From Sphingobacterium wenxiniae (lineage in GTDB: Bacteria; Bacteroidota; Bacteroidia; Sphingobacteriales; Sphingobacteriaceae): a stretch of DNA of 64,000 bases. The notes below the pieces were generated by a model. It was given only the letters and a program-made list of their open reading frames with translations. It made no database searches and was not told where the DNA came from. The translations under genes were made by a program, and so were the position numbers. Location of the stretch: contig NZ_FOZZ01000006.1 of the NCBI RefSeq assembly GCF_900116225.1, forward strand, positions 62,001 through 126,000. The letters run 5' to 3'. Positions 53,880-62,511 of this stretch are shown in pieces. Numbering within the stretch: position 1 is the stretch's first letter; each line of letters starts with the position of its first letter.

Positions 53880-54693
53880 GTCGTAATCTGTTTTTATTTA
53901 TACGTTTACAAAAGTAAGAAAACCTAAGGGATAATCCATCTTTGTTATGTAAGAGCGCCAGTTTTTCAGTCGCTCTACAAAATAGCATACGGGGCTTCGT
54001 CAAACCTACTAACACCCGAAATCGATTCATCCATCAGCACCATAACATAGGTTTAGTACCTGTGTTCTTTATAGCTTAAGAGTGAGGGGCGTGTTTTATG
54101 TAGCTTTATCTCTACATTTCAGACGATTGTATATGTGCGGTCGGTGTGAAGGCACAATTCTTGTATTCCTTAGTGAAAAGAAAAATCGTATGAGAAGAAC
54201 ACCCTATACAACGTCAGTTATTGTTTTAGCAGTTTCATTGGTCATGATACTTATGACGACCTGTACAGGTGTCGTATAAGCATAAAAATTAGAAAAACTT
54301 GGGTCCTTATGAACTAATCGCAATGGGATGCTTAACCAAAAATATCTCCCTTCCTTTGTATAAGATCATGGCACGGGGTTGCTCTTGTTTGACTAACATC
54401 AATTTTCAATCCACAACCTTTAGCTCCTTTTTCAAAAATCCCTGTCGTAGATATGAGTTTACTTTTCTTGACGGACTTAAGCTTTTATTGGTTATAAAGG
54501 CAGATGATGTGTACATGTAATATTATGGGCCTCAAATTTTATTTGTAAGAAAGGTATATCATGGAGAAAGCATCTGTCTGTAATAGATGCTCTAGTTATG
54601 CGCTGTATTTAGATATTGGTCTAATAATTGATAAATATCGTGTTGTCAACATAAAAATTATCTTAGGAATGACAATCTTTATATCATGTTAAT
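53880..54693. other. AT-rich gap before the UbiB gene
   Basis: An 814 bp gap with no clear gene. A 29-codon ORF at 54190-54279 (MRRTPYTTSVIVLAVSLVMI) ends in MTTCTGVV, a hydrophobic, possibly lipoprotein-like peptide. On the minus strand between about 54332 and 54485 a frame without a start reads IFEKGAKGCGLKIDVSQ and TPCHDLIQRKGDIF, which has coding-like composition and may be a gene remnant. Nothing else was recognised. Confidence 0.4.
54190..54279 (+). CDS. Short hydrophobic ORF, unrecognised
   Basis: A 29-residue ORF, MRRTPYTTSVIVLAVSLVMI to the end CTGVV, with one hydrophobic helix and a cysteine following MTT. It could be a small membrane peptide or a chance ORF. No promoter or Shine-Dalgarno is clear, and I do not recognise it. 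Confidence 0.25.
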   Translation: MRRTPYTTSVIVLAVSLVMILMTTCTGVV

Positions 54694-56331
54694 ATGGAGA
54701 ATCCTTTCAAAAACCAAGTGATTAAAATTAAGCGTACGGCCAAGCTGACCCAAATATTAGCTAAGTATGGCTTTCGAGACTTGTTGGCAAGAAGATCGGA
54801 CGGGAGTCGTGAAGATGAGGACTATATAGATGGATCCTTTTATAAACGTATTCGATTAGCTATTGAAGAATTAGGTCCAACTTTTGTTAAGTTTGGGCAG
54901 ACCTTAGCTTCTAGAGAAGATCTATTGCCTGGTGAATTGATAATTGAACTACGAAAACTGCAAGACCGAGTTCCACCTCAAGATATAGACATTATTGCTT
55001 ATCTCCAAGAACAGCTAGGAGAGAACTTCTCAAAAGTGTTTAGAGAGGTAAACAAGGAGCCTATCGCTTCAGCTTCTATAGCGCAGGTTTATAAAGCAGT
55101 ATTGATAGATGGTCGTCCAGTTATTCTTAAAGTCAGGCGTCCTCATATTCGAAAAACCATAGAATCTGACTTGCTCATCCTTAAGGATATCATTTATTTT
55201 CTTTCCGATTACTCTGCCGCAATTCGTCAGATAAATCTAACGTACATTTTGGAGGCTTTTCAAAAAACATTGATTGAGGAGCTCTCTTTTATTCACGAAG
55301 CTCGAAACATTCAGCAATTTGCGCAAAATTTTAAAGACCATGACAAAGTCCATAGTATGCAGCTGTTTGATGAGCTGTCTAACGATGAAATGATCTGTGT
55401 TAGTTGGGTGGAAGGCTTTAAAGTTACAGATAAAGAGCAGGCTCAGTTATATAATATTAAATTAGAATATATCGTAGAACTGGGGGTTGAGCTTTTTCTC
55501 ACGCAGGTTTTAGAACATGGTTTTTTTCATGCCGATCCACACCCAGGTAACGTTGTGGTTACCCCAGATGGCAAAATGAGCTTTTTAGATCTGGGGGCCA
55601 TGGGGCGAATGTTACCATCTGATCAGCAATTGCTGGAAGATTTTATTGTTGCATTCATTAACAAAGATGCGGATAGTTTGATTTACACCATTAAGAAAAT
55701 GGCGATACATATTGAAATAGAAAATGAAAAGGCACTTAAGCGTGAAATTCTTGATATTTTCGATATGGTCACGTCAAATACATTGGAGCATATCGATATC
55801 AAAACCTTCTTTAGTAAGTTCTCAGGCGTTCTTAATAAAAATAACATTCTTATGCCGGACCATATCTATCTTTTGGTACGCGGTGTTGTAATAATGGAAG
55901 GTATTGGCCGTGACCTTGTTCCAGGGCTCAATCTTGTTAAAATATTAGAGCCCTATATAAGTCGTATAGTGCGAAAGCGACTTTCCTTTGAGAATTTGCA
56001 AGAAGAAGTGTTGCGAAAGCTCCAGGAAAGCTATTGTATATTAAATACAGCTCCTGGCATGATAAAAACTATTGGACAGCAGCTTGAGCAGGGAGAATTA
56101 AGCTTTAAAGTACACAATAGTGACTTAAAGAATTTGTATCGTGGATACCAAAAGAATCAATCCATCAACCGTTATCTGGCTATAGGTTGTGTGTTTTTTG
56201 TTGGTGGTTGTCTCCTTGTGTCTGTCGATCAGTTCAGTTTTTTTGGATTATCTGTTATTTCTTGGATTTTTTTTGTGATAGGTATCAGTTTTCTTCTGAT
56301 TGCAAAATTTCGAGGATTCCGGGTTGATTAG
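54694..56331 (+). CDS. ABC1/UbiB family atypical kinase
   Basis: A 545-residue membrane-associated protein of the UbiB/AarF (ABC1, COQ8) family. The family KxGQ motif reads VKFGQTLASRED (65-76), the Ala-rich nucleotide loop SASIAQVYKA (126-135), the lysine VILKVRRP (K146), and the metal site HADPHPGNVVV lies near 275. Two C-terminal hydrophobic helices (about 495-545) anchor it in the membrane. COQ8/UbiB relatives support quinone biosynthesis. This gene, its gap and the photolyase after it look more AT-rich than neighbours such as purB, suggesting acquisition. Confidence 0.9.
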   Translation: MENPFKNQVIKIKRTAKLTQILAKYGFRDLLARRSDGSREDEDYIDGSFYKRIRLAIEELGPTFVKFGQTLASREDLLPGELIIELRKLQDRVPPQDIDIIAYLQEQLGENFSKVFREVNKEPIASASIAQVYKAVLIDGRPVILKVRRPHIRKTIESDLLILKDIIYFLSDYSAAIRQINLTYILEAFQKTLIEELSFIHEARNIQQFAQNFKDHDKVHSMQLFDELSNDEMICVSWVEGFKVTDKEQAQLYNIKLEYIVELGVELFLTQVLEHGFFHADPHPGNVVVTPDGKMSFLDLGAMGRMLPSDQQLLEDFIVAFINKDADSLIYTIKKMAIHIEIENEKALKREILDIFDMVTSNTLEHIDIKTFFSKFSGVLNKNNILMPDHIYLLVRGVVIMEGIGRDLVPGLNLVKILEPYISRIVRKRLSFENLQEEVLRKLQESYCILNTAPGMIKTIGQQLEQGELSFKVHNSDLKNLYRGYQKNQSINRYLAIGCVFFVGGCLLVSVDQFSFFGLSVISWIFFVIGISFLLIAKFRGFRVD

Positions 56332-56426
56332 TCAGTATTTCTTTATGCTGATTCCGTTGTGGATAATTGTTTTGTATGTGTTAATAGCAAGTGTTTTTCT
56401 TTGCAATGATTAATTACTTTTCCTGA

Positions 56427-57734
56427 ATGAGAATTAAAGTTTCTGTTTTCTGGTTCCGTAGAGACCTACGTTTAGAAGATAATATTGGTTTACATCATGC
56501 TCTTTCTTCAGGAAATGCTGTTCTCCCCATTTTTATTTTTGACAGAAAATATTAGATGGCTTGAGCATTAAAACGGACAGGAGAGTTGATTATATACATC
56601 AGTCTCTTTGTAAAATAAATCTTGAATTAAAAGTTTGGAATGCTGCACTCAATGTTTTCTATGGTAACCCCATCGATATTTTTGAAAGGCTTTGTGAAAA
56701 GTATGAAATTCAGTCTGTTTTTTGCAATAAGGATTATGAACCGAGCGCTATTAAAAGAGATACGGAAGTCTATCATTTTTTTTTTAAAACAAAAAATCCC
56801 TTTTTACGCACATAAGGATCAGGTTATTTTTGATACAAATGATGTTTTAAAAAACGATGGTACCCCATATACCGTATTTACACCATATTCAAAAAAATGG
56901 AAAGAGCTTTTACGTGAAGCAGATTATATGCGATACCTTCTTGATTATAGTTGTTTTCTTAATCAGGATTTTGTTGAGATCCCTTCGTTGAGTGAAATTG
57001 GGTTTAAGAAAACAGACCTGATTTATCTTAAGCCACAATTAGATGAAGAGCTTATTGGTCAATATGATAAATTTAGGGATTATCCAGCTTTACAATGGAC
57101 AACACAATTGGGAGTAGCTTTGCGATTTGGCACAATTAGTATTCGTGAATGTGTAGCCTTTGCATTGCACTCGAATGGAGCTTGGTTAGATGAGTTGATT
57201 TGGCGGGAGTTTTTTATGCAGATTCTATATCATTTCCCTAGAGTTGTAAACCAATCCTTCAAAGCTAAATATGACAATATCAACTGGCGGAACGATGAGG
57301 ATGAGTTTCAAAGATGGTGTGAGGGTAAGACTGGTTATCCGATCGTGGATGCGGGTATGCGTCAATTGAACGAAACAGGGTATATGCACAATCGGGTTAG
57401 GATGATTAGCGCAAGCTTTTTGTGTAAGCATCTACTGATCGATTGGCGTTGGGGTGAAGCTTATTTCGCGGAGAAATTGACTGATTACGATTTAGCGGCT
57501 AACAATGGGAATTGGCAGTGGGCATCAGGATCTGGGTGCGATGCTGCTCCCTATTTCAGGGTGTTTAACCCCACTGTGCAGACTGAAAAATTCGATAAAG
57601 AGTTACTATATATAAAAAAATGGGTTCCTGAATTTGGATCTGTCGGTTATGCAACGCGGATTGTAGAACACCGATTCGCGAGAGAAAGAGCATTGAAAAT
57701 ATACCAAAAAGCTGTTCGCGGGAATATAGAATAG
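56427..57734 (+). pseudogene. phrB: Class I deoxyribodipyrimidine photolyase with two compensating frameshifts
   Basis: Photolyases repair UV-induced pyrimidine dimers using light and FAD. The region codes a full-length photolyase of about 435 residues if two indels are corrected. Frame 1 starts at ATG 56427 (VSVFWFRRDLRLEDN) and stops at TAG after FIFDRKY near 56550. One extra A in AGAAAATATTAG would continue into the ILDGLSIKTDRRVDYIHQ frame. That frame reads to a ten-T run (56776-56785), and one T less would restore frame 1 (KIPFYAHKDQVIFD). The rest is intact, with GYPIVDAGMRQLNETGYMHN and WASGSGCDAAPYFRVFNP, the FAD-binding core. It follows UbiB by 95 bp. Confidence 0.85.
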
Positions 57735-57852
57735 CTTCGAATTATAGGGTAGTAAACTTCGAACTTATTAAGTATTAGTTCTATTCTTCGCTTTGCAGAT
57801 CGTGCCAGCAAGCTTCGTTCCTATGATGTGGTTTTTTCAACACAATTCTTTG

Positions 57853-57860
57853 TATTTTTG
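57853..57860 (+). promoter_or_regulatory. Candidate -7 box for the SDR gene
   Basis: TATTTTTG, an exact TAnnTTTG, lies 22 bp before the ATG at 57883. A T-rich block (57832-57837) is near the -33 distance. Confidence 0.5.
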
Positions 57861-57882
57861 ACTGGATTACAACAACATCAAG

Positions 57883-58599
57883 ATGACAGAATTAAAAGGG
57901 AAAAAAGCAATTATTACAGGAGGCGGCCGTGGTTTAGGAAAAGCCGTTGCATTAGCACTTGCCGGACAGGGTGTTCAGGTGGGTATCACGGGACAAAACG
58001 AGGAGAATCTCCAAGCTACAATAGACGAGCTTCGTGGTCAGGGTGTGGAAGCACACTATGCTGTGTTTGATGTAGCAAATAATGTGCAGGTCGAAACAGG
58101 TATAAAAGCGTTAGTTGAGAAGCTGGAAGGAGTACAGATTTTAGTGAATAATGCTGGTGTGGGGCAGTTTGGAAAAGTGATGGAAATGGCACCTGAAGAT
58201 TTTCAAAAGGTATTCGATGTAAACTTTTTTGGGGTGTATCTCGTGGCAAGAGCAGTATATCCTTATTTAAGAGAAGCAGGACAGGGGGATGTGATCAATG
58301 TTGCGTCTACGGCAGGTTTAAAGGGTGGAGCGGGCATGGCGGCCTATGCAGCTTCCAAAGCAGCAGTCATTTCATTATCACAGTCGATGATGGCGGAATG
58401 GCGAAAAGACGATATCCGGGTAGTGACCCTAACGCCGAGCACTATTGCTACAGATATGAGTATCCGAGGAGGTTTAACCGATGGTAACCCCGATAAGGTA
58501 TTACAACCTGAAGACTTTGCAGAATGGGTGGTAGATATCCTTAAGATGAATCGACGTGCGCTTATTGCAAATGGTTCTATTTTCAGTACGAACCCTTAG
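57883..58599 (+). CDS. SDR family oxidoreductase (3-ketoacyl-ACP reductase-like)
   Basis: A 238-residue short-chain dehydrogenase. The cofactor loop TGGGRGLGKAV is at residues 12-22, VNNAGVGQFG near 89, and the catalytic Tyr-Lys in YAASKAA near 151. The C-terminal half (TPSTIATDMSIRGGL) resembles FabG-type enzymes. There is no fatty-acid gene nearby, so a general NADPH reductase is the safe call. It has its own promoter box. Confidence 0.87.
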   Translation: MTELKGKKAIITGGGRGLGKAVALALAGQGVQVGITGQNEENLQATIDELRGQGVEAHYAVFDVANNVQVETGIKALVEKLEGVQILVNNAGVGQFGKVMEMAPEDFQKVFDVNFFGVYLVARAVYPYLREAGQGDVINVASTAGLKGGAGMAAYAASKAAVISLSQSMMAEWRKDDIRVVTLTPSTIATDMSIRGGLTDGNPDKVLQPEDFAEWVVDILKMNRRALIANGSIFSTNP

Positions 58600-58861
58600 A
58601 AAAGTAACAAGATTATCCCGAAGCAAACTAAATTTTTGATTTTTTTTCTACTGCTGTAATGGGTGAGCATGGGCTGATTGTCTCGAAGACTATGGGTTGT
58701 TGGTAATTGTTAAGTTGTCCTCAGGGAGCTAAGATACCTCTCAGGGAGAACCTTGGCTTAAACCGTTACAACCATATCTAATGGATAAATGCGAAACGAC
58801 TCAAGCCTGTAGTTTTTTGTAATGTTTGCATCATAATATCATGTTCCTGCGAGGACTGCTT

Positions 58862-58890
58862 TTGAGATAGTAAATCGTAGTGTATTTTTG
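58862..58890 (+). promoter_or_regulatory. Promoter of the DUF3050 gene, possibly leaderless
   Basis: TTG (58862-58864), 18 bp, then TATTTTTG (58883-58890). The ATG begins only 4 nt after the box (58895), so transcription should start at or next to the start codon. Confidence 0.6.
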
Positions 58891-58894
58891 CAAA

Positions 58895-59668
58895 ATGGAT
58901 AGGATACAGGAAATCAAGAAATATATACAGGAAGAACAGGCTATACTGTTGCAGCATTCATTGTACAACAAAATAAGCGATATCACACACCTGCGCAAGT
59001 TCACAGAGACACATGTATATGCGGTCTGGGATTTTATGTCTTTGTTAAAAGCTTTGCAATCACAGCTTACCTGTGTGCGTATTCCTTGGTTTCCCAGTAT
59101 TCATAGCAATGCACGCTATCTTATCAATGAGATCGTTTTGGCAGAGGAGTCCGACGAATGGATTGATGGTCGTCGCTTAAGTCACTACGAAATGTACCTT
59201 GATGCTATGAAACATATTGGAGCGGATACTACGTACATACAAACTTTTGTTCAGAACATACAAGCAGGAGCTGAAATTGATAGCGCGATCGCTGCGCTGG
59301 TGGCAGATAGCCGAGTGAAGGATTTTCTATATTTTACATTTGATACGATAGCCCGTGGAAAAGCACACGAAATTGCATCTGCCTTTACCTTTGGACGGGA
59401 AGATTTAATCCCAGTTATGTTCACATCTATATTGCGCAAGTTGCAACATCAATTTCTGGATATCGATATGGATCCTTTGTTGTACTATTTTCAAAGGCAT
59501 ATCGAACTGGATGGAGATGAACATGGACCGTTGGCTATGCAGATGATATTGGAGCTCGGTGGAGATGAAAAGCATAAATGGGAAGAGATGAAAGAGATAG
59601 CTAAGCAAGCGCTAAGCAAGCGTATTGCATTATGGGACGCTATTGAAGAAGGTTTAACAGTAGCCTAA
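58895..59668 (+). CDS. DUF3050 domain protein (heme-oxygenase-like fold family)
   Basis: A 257-residue protein from the ATG at 58895 (MDRIQEIKKYIQEEQ); a GTG five codons earlier would put the start before the promoter box. It matches DUF3050, whose predicted fold is like heme oxygenase and the diiron oxygenases. HVYAVWDFMSLLKALQ (near 40-55), NEIVLAEESDEW (near 82), and FQRHIELDGDEHGPLAMQM (near 205) hold His, Glu and Asp residues that could bind metal. No substrate is known. No signal peptide. Confidence 0.85.
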   Translation: MDRIQEIKKYIQEEQAILLQHSLYNKISDITHLRKFTETHVYAVWDFMSLLKALQSQLTCVRIPWFPSIHSNARYLINEIVLAEESDEWIDGRRLSHYEMYLDAMKHIGADTTYIQTFVQNIQAGAEIDSAIAALVADSRVKDFLYFTFDTIARGKAHEIASAFTFGREDLIPVMFTSILRKLQHQFLDIDMDPLLYYFQRHIELDGDEHGPLAMQMILELGGDEKHKWEEMKEIAKQALSKRIALWDAIEEGLTVA

Positions 59669-60016
59669 AACGTTCTGGGATTGATTTATTTTCTCGTTGA
59701 TAATTATACTCCCTTTGCCAATCAGCTGGACTTTAAAATCGCTTGGGATACAGATTTTCTTTTTGAACCTGAACTCAATAAAGGGTAGAACGCGTATTTG
59801 TTGCGTATGAAAAAAAGGTTTTCGAATGACGAGTTTCTAAAAAGGGTGATCAAGGCAATACCGAATTATTGCATATGTCAGGCAATCGCAGTCCTTATCC
59901 CGGAAAGCTTGGTGTGATCGGGAGTCTAACACTATCGGTTCATTCTAGCCTTAGATGGACATAGATTCATAACTTATGCATATATTTACAAAAAGAAAAT
60001 AAGAAGAATAATCATT
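59669..60016. other. Gap with possible gene remnants
   Basis: About 350 bp between DUF3050 and the SDR gene. Two short frames have coding-like composition without starts: YTPFANQLDFKIAWDTDFLF to a TAG at 59785-59787, and, about 100 bp on, HMSGNRSPYPGKLGVIGSLT. They may be remains of a lost gene. I do not recognise either. Confidence 0.3.
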
Positions 60017-60769
60017 ATGGCAGATTTAAAAAATAAAGTAGCAATCGTAACAGGTGCTGGAGCTGGTATCGGAAAAGCCATCGCATTGTCATATGCACAA
60101 GGCGGGGCTAAAGTTGTCGTATCAGACATTAACGAACAAAATGGTCTGGCTGTGGTGGAGGAGATTCAAAAAGGAGGAGCCGAAGCTATTTTTGTGAAAG
60201 CAGATTCTTCCAGTGCAGAAGATAATAAAAATCTTGTTGCCAAGACGGTAGAAAAATTTGGTCGACTAGATATTGCGTGCAACAATGCGGGAATTGGTGG
60301 CCCGGCACAGCTGACTGGTGAATATGATATCGAAGGTTGGAATAAGGTTATCGCAGTCAACTTGAACGGCGTGTTTTACGGCTGCCGCTACCAGCTGGAG
60401 CAAATGGTGAAAAATGGAGGCGGAAGCATCGTGAACATAGCTTCTGTACATGGAATCGTCGCAGCACCGATGAGCTCGGCCTATACGGCAACCAAACATG
60501 CCGTGGTGGGACTGACTAAAAATATAGCTGCGGAATATGCACAGCAGAATGTTCGTTGCAATGCAGTAGGACCAGGTTATATCCTCACACCGTTGCTCGA
60601 AGCCAACCTTAATGAAGAGCAACAAAAAGTTATAGCATCCAAAGCTCCGATTAACCGTTTGGGAAAACCAACGGAAATTGCTGAACTTGTTACGTTTCTG
60701 AGCTCCGATAAGGCTTCTTTCGTTACCGGTGCGTACTATATTGCTGATGGCGGCTATACTGCGCTATAG
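60017..60769 (+). CDS. SDR family oxidoreductase
   Basis: A 250-residue classical short-chain dehydrogenase. Cofactor loop TGAGAGIGKAI (13-23), NNAGIGG, catalytic SSAYTATKHAV and the C-terminal SFVTGAYYIADGGYTAL are clear. It is likely a paralogue of the SDR at 16784-17527, with the same VNLN-VFYG-YQL and KASFVTG-YY blocks. It stands alone with its own terminator. Substrate unknown. Confidence 0.9.
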   Translation: MADLKNKVAIVTGAGAGIGKAIALSYAQGGAKVVVSDINEQNGLAVVEEIQKGGAEAIFVKADSSSAEDNKNLVAKTVEKFGRLDIACNNAGIGGPAQLTGEYDIEGWNKVIAVNLNGVFYGCRYQLEQMVKNGGGSIVNIASVHGIVAAPMSSAYTATKHAVVGLTKNIAAEYAQQNVRCNAVGPGYILTPLLEANLNEEQQKVIASKAPINRLGKPTEIAELVTFLSSDKASFVTGAYYIADGGYTAL

Positions 60770-60818
60770 AAGAGCAAAACAGTTGTAGCAATGCGCGGCT
60801 CTTAACATCATTTCCCCC

Positions 60819-60851
60819 AAAAGCTATTTCACGTTAGAAATAGCTTTTTTT
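60819..60851 (+). terminator. Terminator of the SDR gene
   Basis: AAAAGCTATTTC (60819-60830) pairs with GAAATAGCTTTT (60837-60848), followed by T3, 50 bp after the stop codon. A typical intrinsic terminator. Confidence 0.85.
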
Positions 60852-61013
60852 ACGTTTTGCATAGAGAAACTTTAGTTCAATAATGATGTTGACCTGCCCT
60901 GAGCGCCCGCTTAAAATCTCTCGTAGGAAATCGCCGAAGGCCTTATGGAGAAATATTGTGCCCTACGCCGGCAAAGGAATGGACTCTGTGTGGAATAACA
61001 CATTACGGAATGC
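60852..61013. other. Gap before ybaK
   Basis: The rest of the 313 bp gap between the SDR gene and ybaK holds no convincing ORF or repeat. The ybaK promoter lies at its right end. Confidence 0.4.
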
Positions 61014-61045
61014 TTGCACAATTTCTTGCTTTTTTGATACTTTTG
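61014..61045 (+). promoter_or_regulatory. Promoter of ybaK
   Basis: TTG (61014-61016), 21 bp, then TACTTTTG (61038-61045), an exact Bacteroidota -33/-7 pair, 37 bp before the start codon. Confidence 0.7.
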
Positions 61046-61082
61046 AAAAAAACAGAACTTTGTCTGATTAGATGTTGTAGAC

Positions 61083-61556
61083 ATGTCACAGAAAACAAAT
61101 GCAATTCGGATTTTAGAACAGTTGAACATTGATTTTGAACTCCAGGAGTACAAAGTAGATGAAGAAGACCTTAGTGCGGAGCACGTCGCTGCGGTACTGG
61201 GGATTCCTGCCGACTCGATTTACAAAACGCTGGTTTTGACAGGTATGCAGGAACCGTATCTTGTCGCATTGATTCCGGGAGATTCGCATCTGGATTTTAA
61301 GAAAATGGCCAAGGTTTCTGGTAACAAGAGTTGCGAAATGCTGCCGCTGAAAGACCTGCAAAAAATAACTGGGTATGTTCGGGGCGGATGTTCGCCTATC
61401 GGCATGAAGAAATCTTTCCCTACTTATATCGAGGAGTTTGCTGCATTGCAGGAAAAGATTATTATTAGCGCGGGAAAGCGAGGACTGCAGATTTGTATTA
61501 CCCCTCAGGACGTACAAAAATGTACGGATGCTGTCTTCGCCGACCTCGTGAAATGA
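61083..61556 (+). CDS. ybaK: Cys-tRNA(Pro)/Cys-tRNA(Cys) deacylase
   Basis: A 157-residue YbaK/EbsC protein that removes wrongly attached cysteine from tRNA(Pro). Motifs are HVAAVLGIPADSIYKTLVL, with the conserved lysine in the substrate pocket (KTL), then ALIPGDSHLDFKKMAKVSG, and GYVRGGCSPIGMKKSFPTY. Length is normal. It stands alone, with a shared palindromic motif (61729-61745) behind it. Confidence 0.93.
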   Translation: MSQKTNAIRILEQLNIDFELQEYKVDEEDLSAEHVAAVLGIPADSIYKTLVLTGMQEPYLVALIPGDSHLDFKKMAKVSGNKSCEMLPLKDLQKITGYVRGGCSPIGMKKSFPTYIEEFAALQEKIIISAGKRGLQICITPQDVQKCTDAVFADLVK

Positions 61557-61728
61557 TTGTTTTAACGGCTGTGGTACGGGAGGATTACATTCACAGCAAT
61601 AAGGCTAAAAAGTAGAACGTCAAGCCTTAAATTGCTAAAAAAACAAAAACGCAGGTGCAAAAAAACAAGAACTCCATCCGGTTCCTTTCAACAGAGTTTT
61701 CATTGTTGGCCTTTCAGACCCAACGAAC

Positions 61729-61745
61729 CCGAGCTTGCGAGCTCA
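61729..61745. repeat. Short palindromic motif shared with 40360
   Basis: CCGAGCTTGCGAGCTCA, identical to 40360-40376. Both lie in gaps downstream of metabolic genes. Confidence 0.6.
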
Positions 61746-61801
61746 GCGAAGCTAAACTTAGTTATTAGCGGTTCGTTGTTTTTCATGTTTAATCTTGTCA
61801 A

Positions 61802-62251
61802 TTACAATAATTTTTCAAAACAAATACTACTTGCTACATTCTCGTATTGTCCATAATTTTTAATGATTTTGTAACCACTCTTTTTATATAAGCCAATCGC
61901 TTCAAGCATTTTGTTGCCTGTTTCTAAAACACATCTTTTATAGCCTAATTCTCTCGCCCAATTCTCCAAATCATTTAAAACTGCTACTGCAATTCCTTTT
62001 CCTCGCATTTCAATTGGCACATACATTCTTTTTATTTCCATTGTTGATTTGTCATATTCCTTTATAGCACCACAACCAATGGGTAAATTATCATTCAATG
62101 CAACAACTACATTTTTAATAAGGTCAATTTTATTATACTGTACAAAAAAATCATTCGTCTCTCCATTTTTCTTTGCTAGGTCTTTGTCAAGTTCTAAAAC
62201 TAAATTTTGAAAGTCTATATTGCCTGAATTTGTCCTGTTTAATGTTGTCAT
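61802..62251 (-). CDS. GNAT family N-acetyltransferase
   Basis: A 149-residue acetyltransferase. The acetyl-CoA site is in MYVPIEMRGKGIAVAVLNDLE, with the QxxGxG-like RGKGIA, and CVLETGNKMLEAIGLYKKSGY is the usual second half. The gene is more AT-rich (many Asn and Lys codons with A/T endings) than the central genes of the window. An imperfect inverted repeat lies upstream. Substrate unknown. Confidence 0.87.
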   Translation of the reverse strand: MTTLNRTNSGNIDFQNLVLELDKDLAKKNGETNDFFVQYNKIDLIKNVVVALNDNLPIGCGAIKEYDKSTMEIKRMYVPIEMRGKGIAVAVLNDLENWARELGYKRCVLETGNKMLEAIGLYKKSGYKIIKNYGQYENVASSICFEKLL

Positions 62252-62306
62252 ATTTAATTATATAGAATTGTGTTTTTTCAATATTACTAACTGTGTCTAT
62301 AAAATT

Positions 62307-62504
62307 GCCTATAACAGTTTGGCAGCTTGGCGAAGGAGCGGAAAATCGAAGCCTAAAGTTTCGATTTAGACGACACGTAGCAAAAGCCAATTTCTATTTG
62401 CTAATTTATCAAAAAAAGAGCAAGAAAATTGTTTTTGCGAGAAAATATGCAGAAGTTTTCAACTTAGCCGTTTCCCCACCATTTTACCAATGCGATGTTG
62501 TGCG
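62307..62504. repeat. Imperfect inverted repeat between the acetyltransferase and response regulator genes
   Basis: GCCTATAACAGTTTGGC (62308-62323) at one end is imperfectly matched by the reverse complement of the other end (CCAATGCGATGTTGTGC, 62488-62504), sharing the order CA/TAACA then TTGG. Between them is a hairpin AAATCGAA/TTCGATTT (about 62343-62368). The layout is reminiscent of attachment sites around small acquired genes in Bacteroidota, but this is only an inference. Confidence 0.35.
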
Positions 62505-62511
62505 ATCGCTC

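Noticed and set aside
54299-54520. ORF of 73 codons before the UbiB gene
   Set aside because: No protein-like pattern; the opposite strand looks more coding.
56427-57734. Programmed frameshifting in the photolyase gene
   Set aside because: Two separate shifts in opposite directions in plain A and T runs, without a stimulatory structure; error or decay is simpler.
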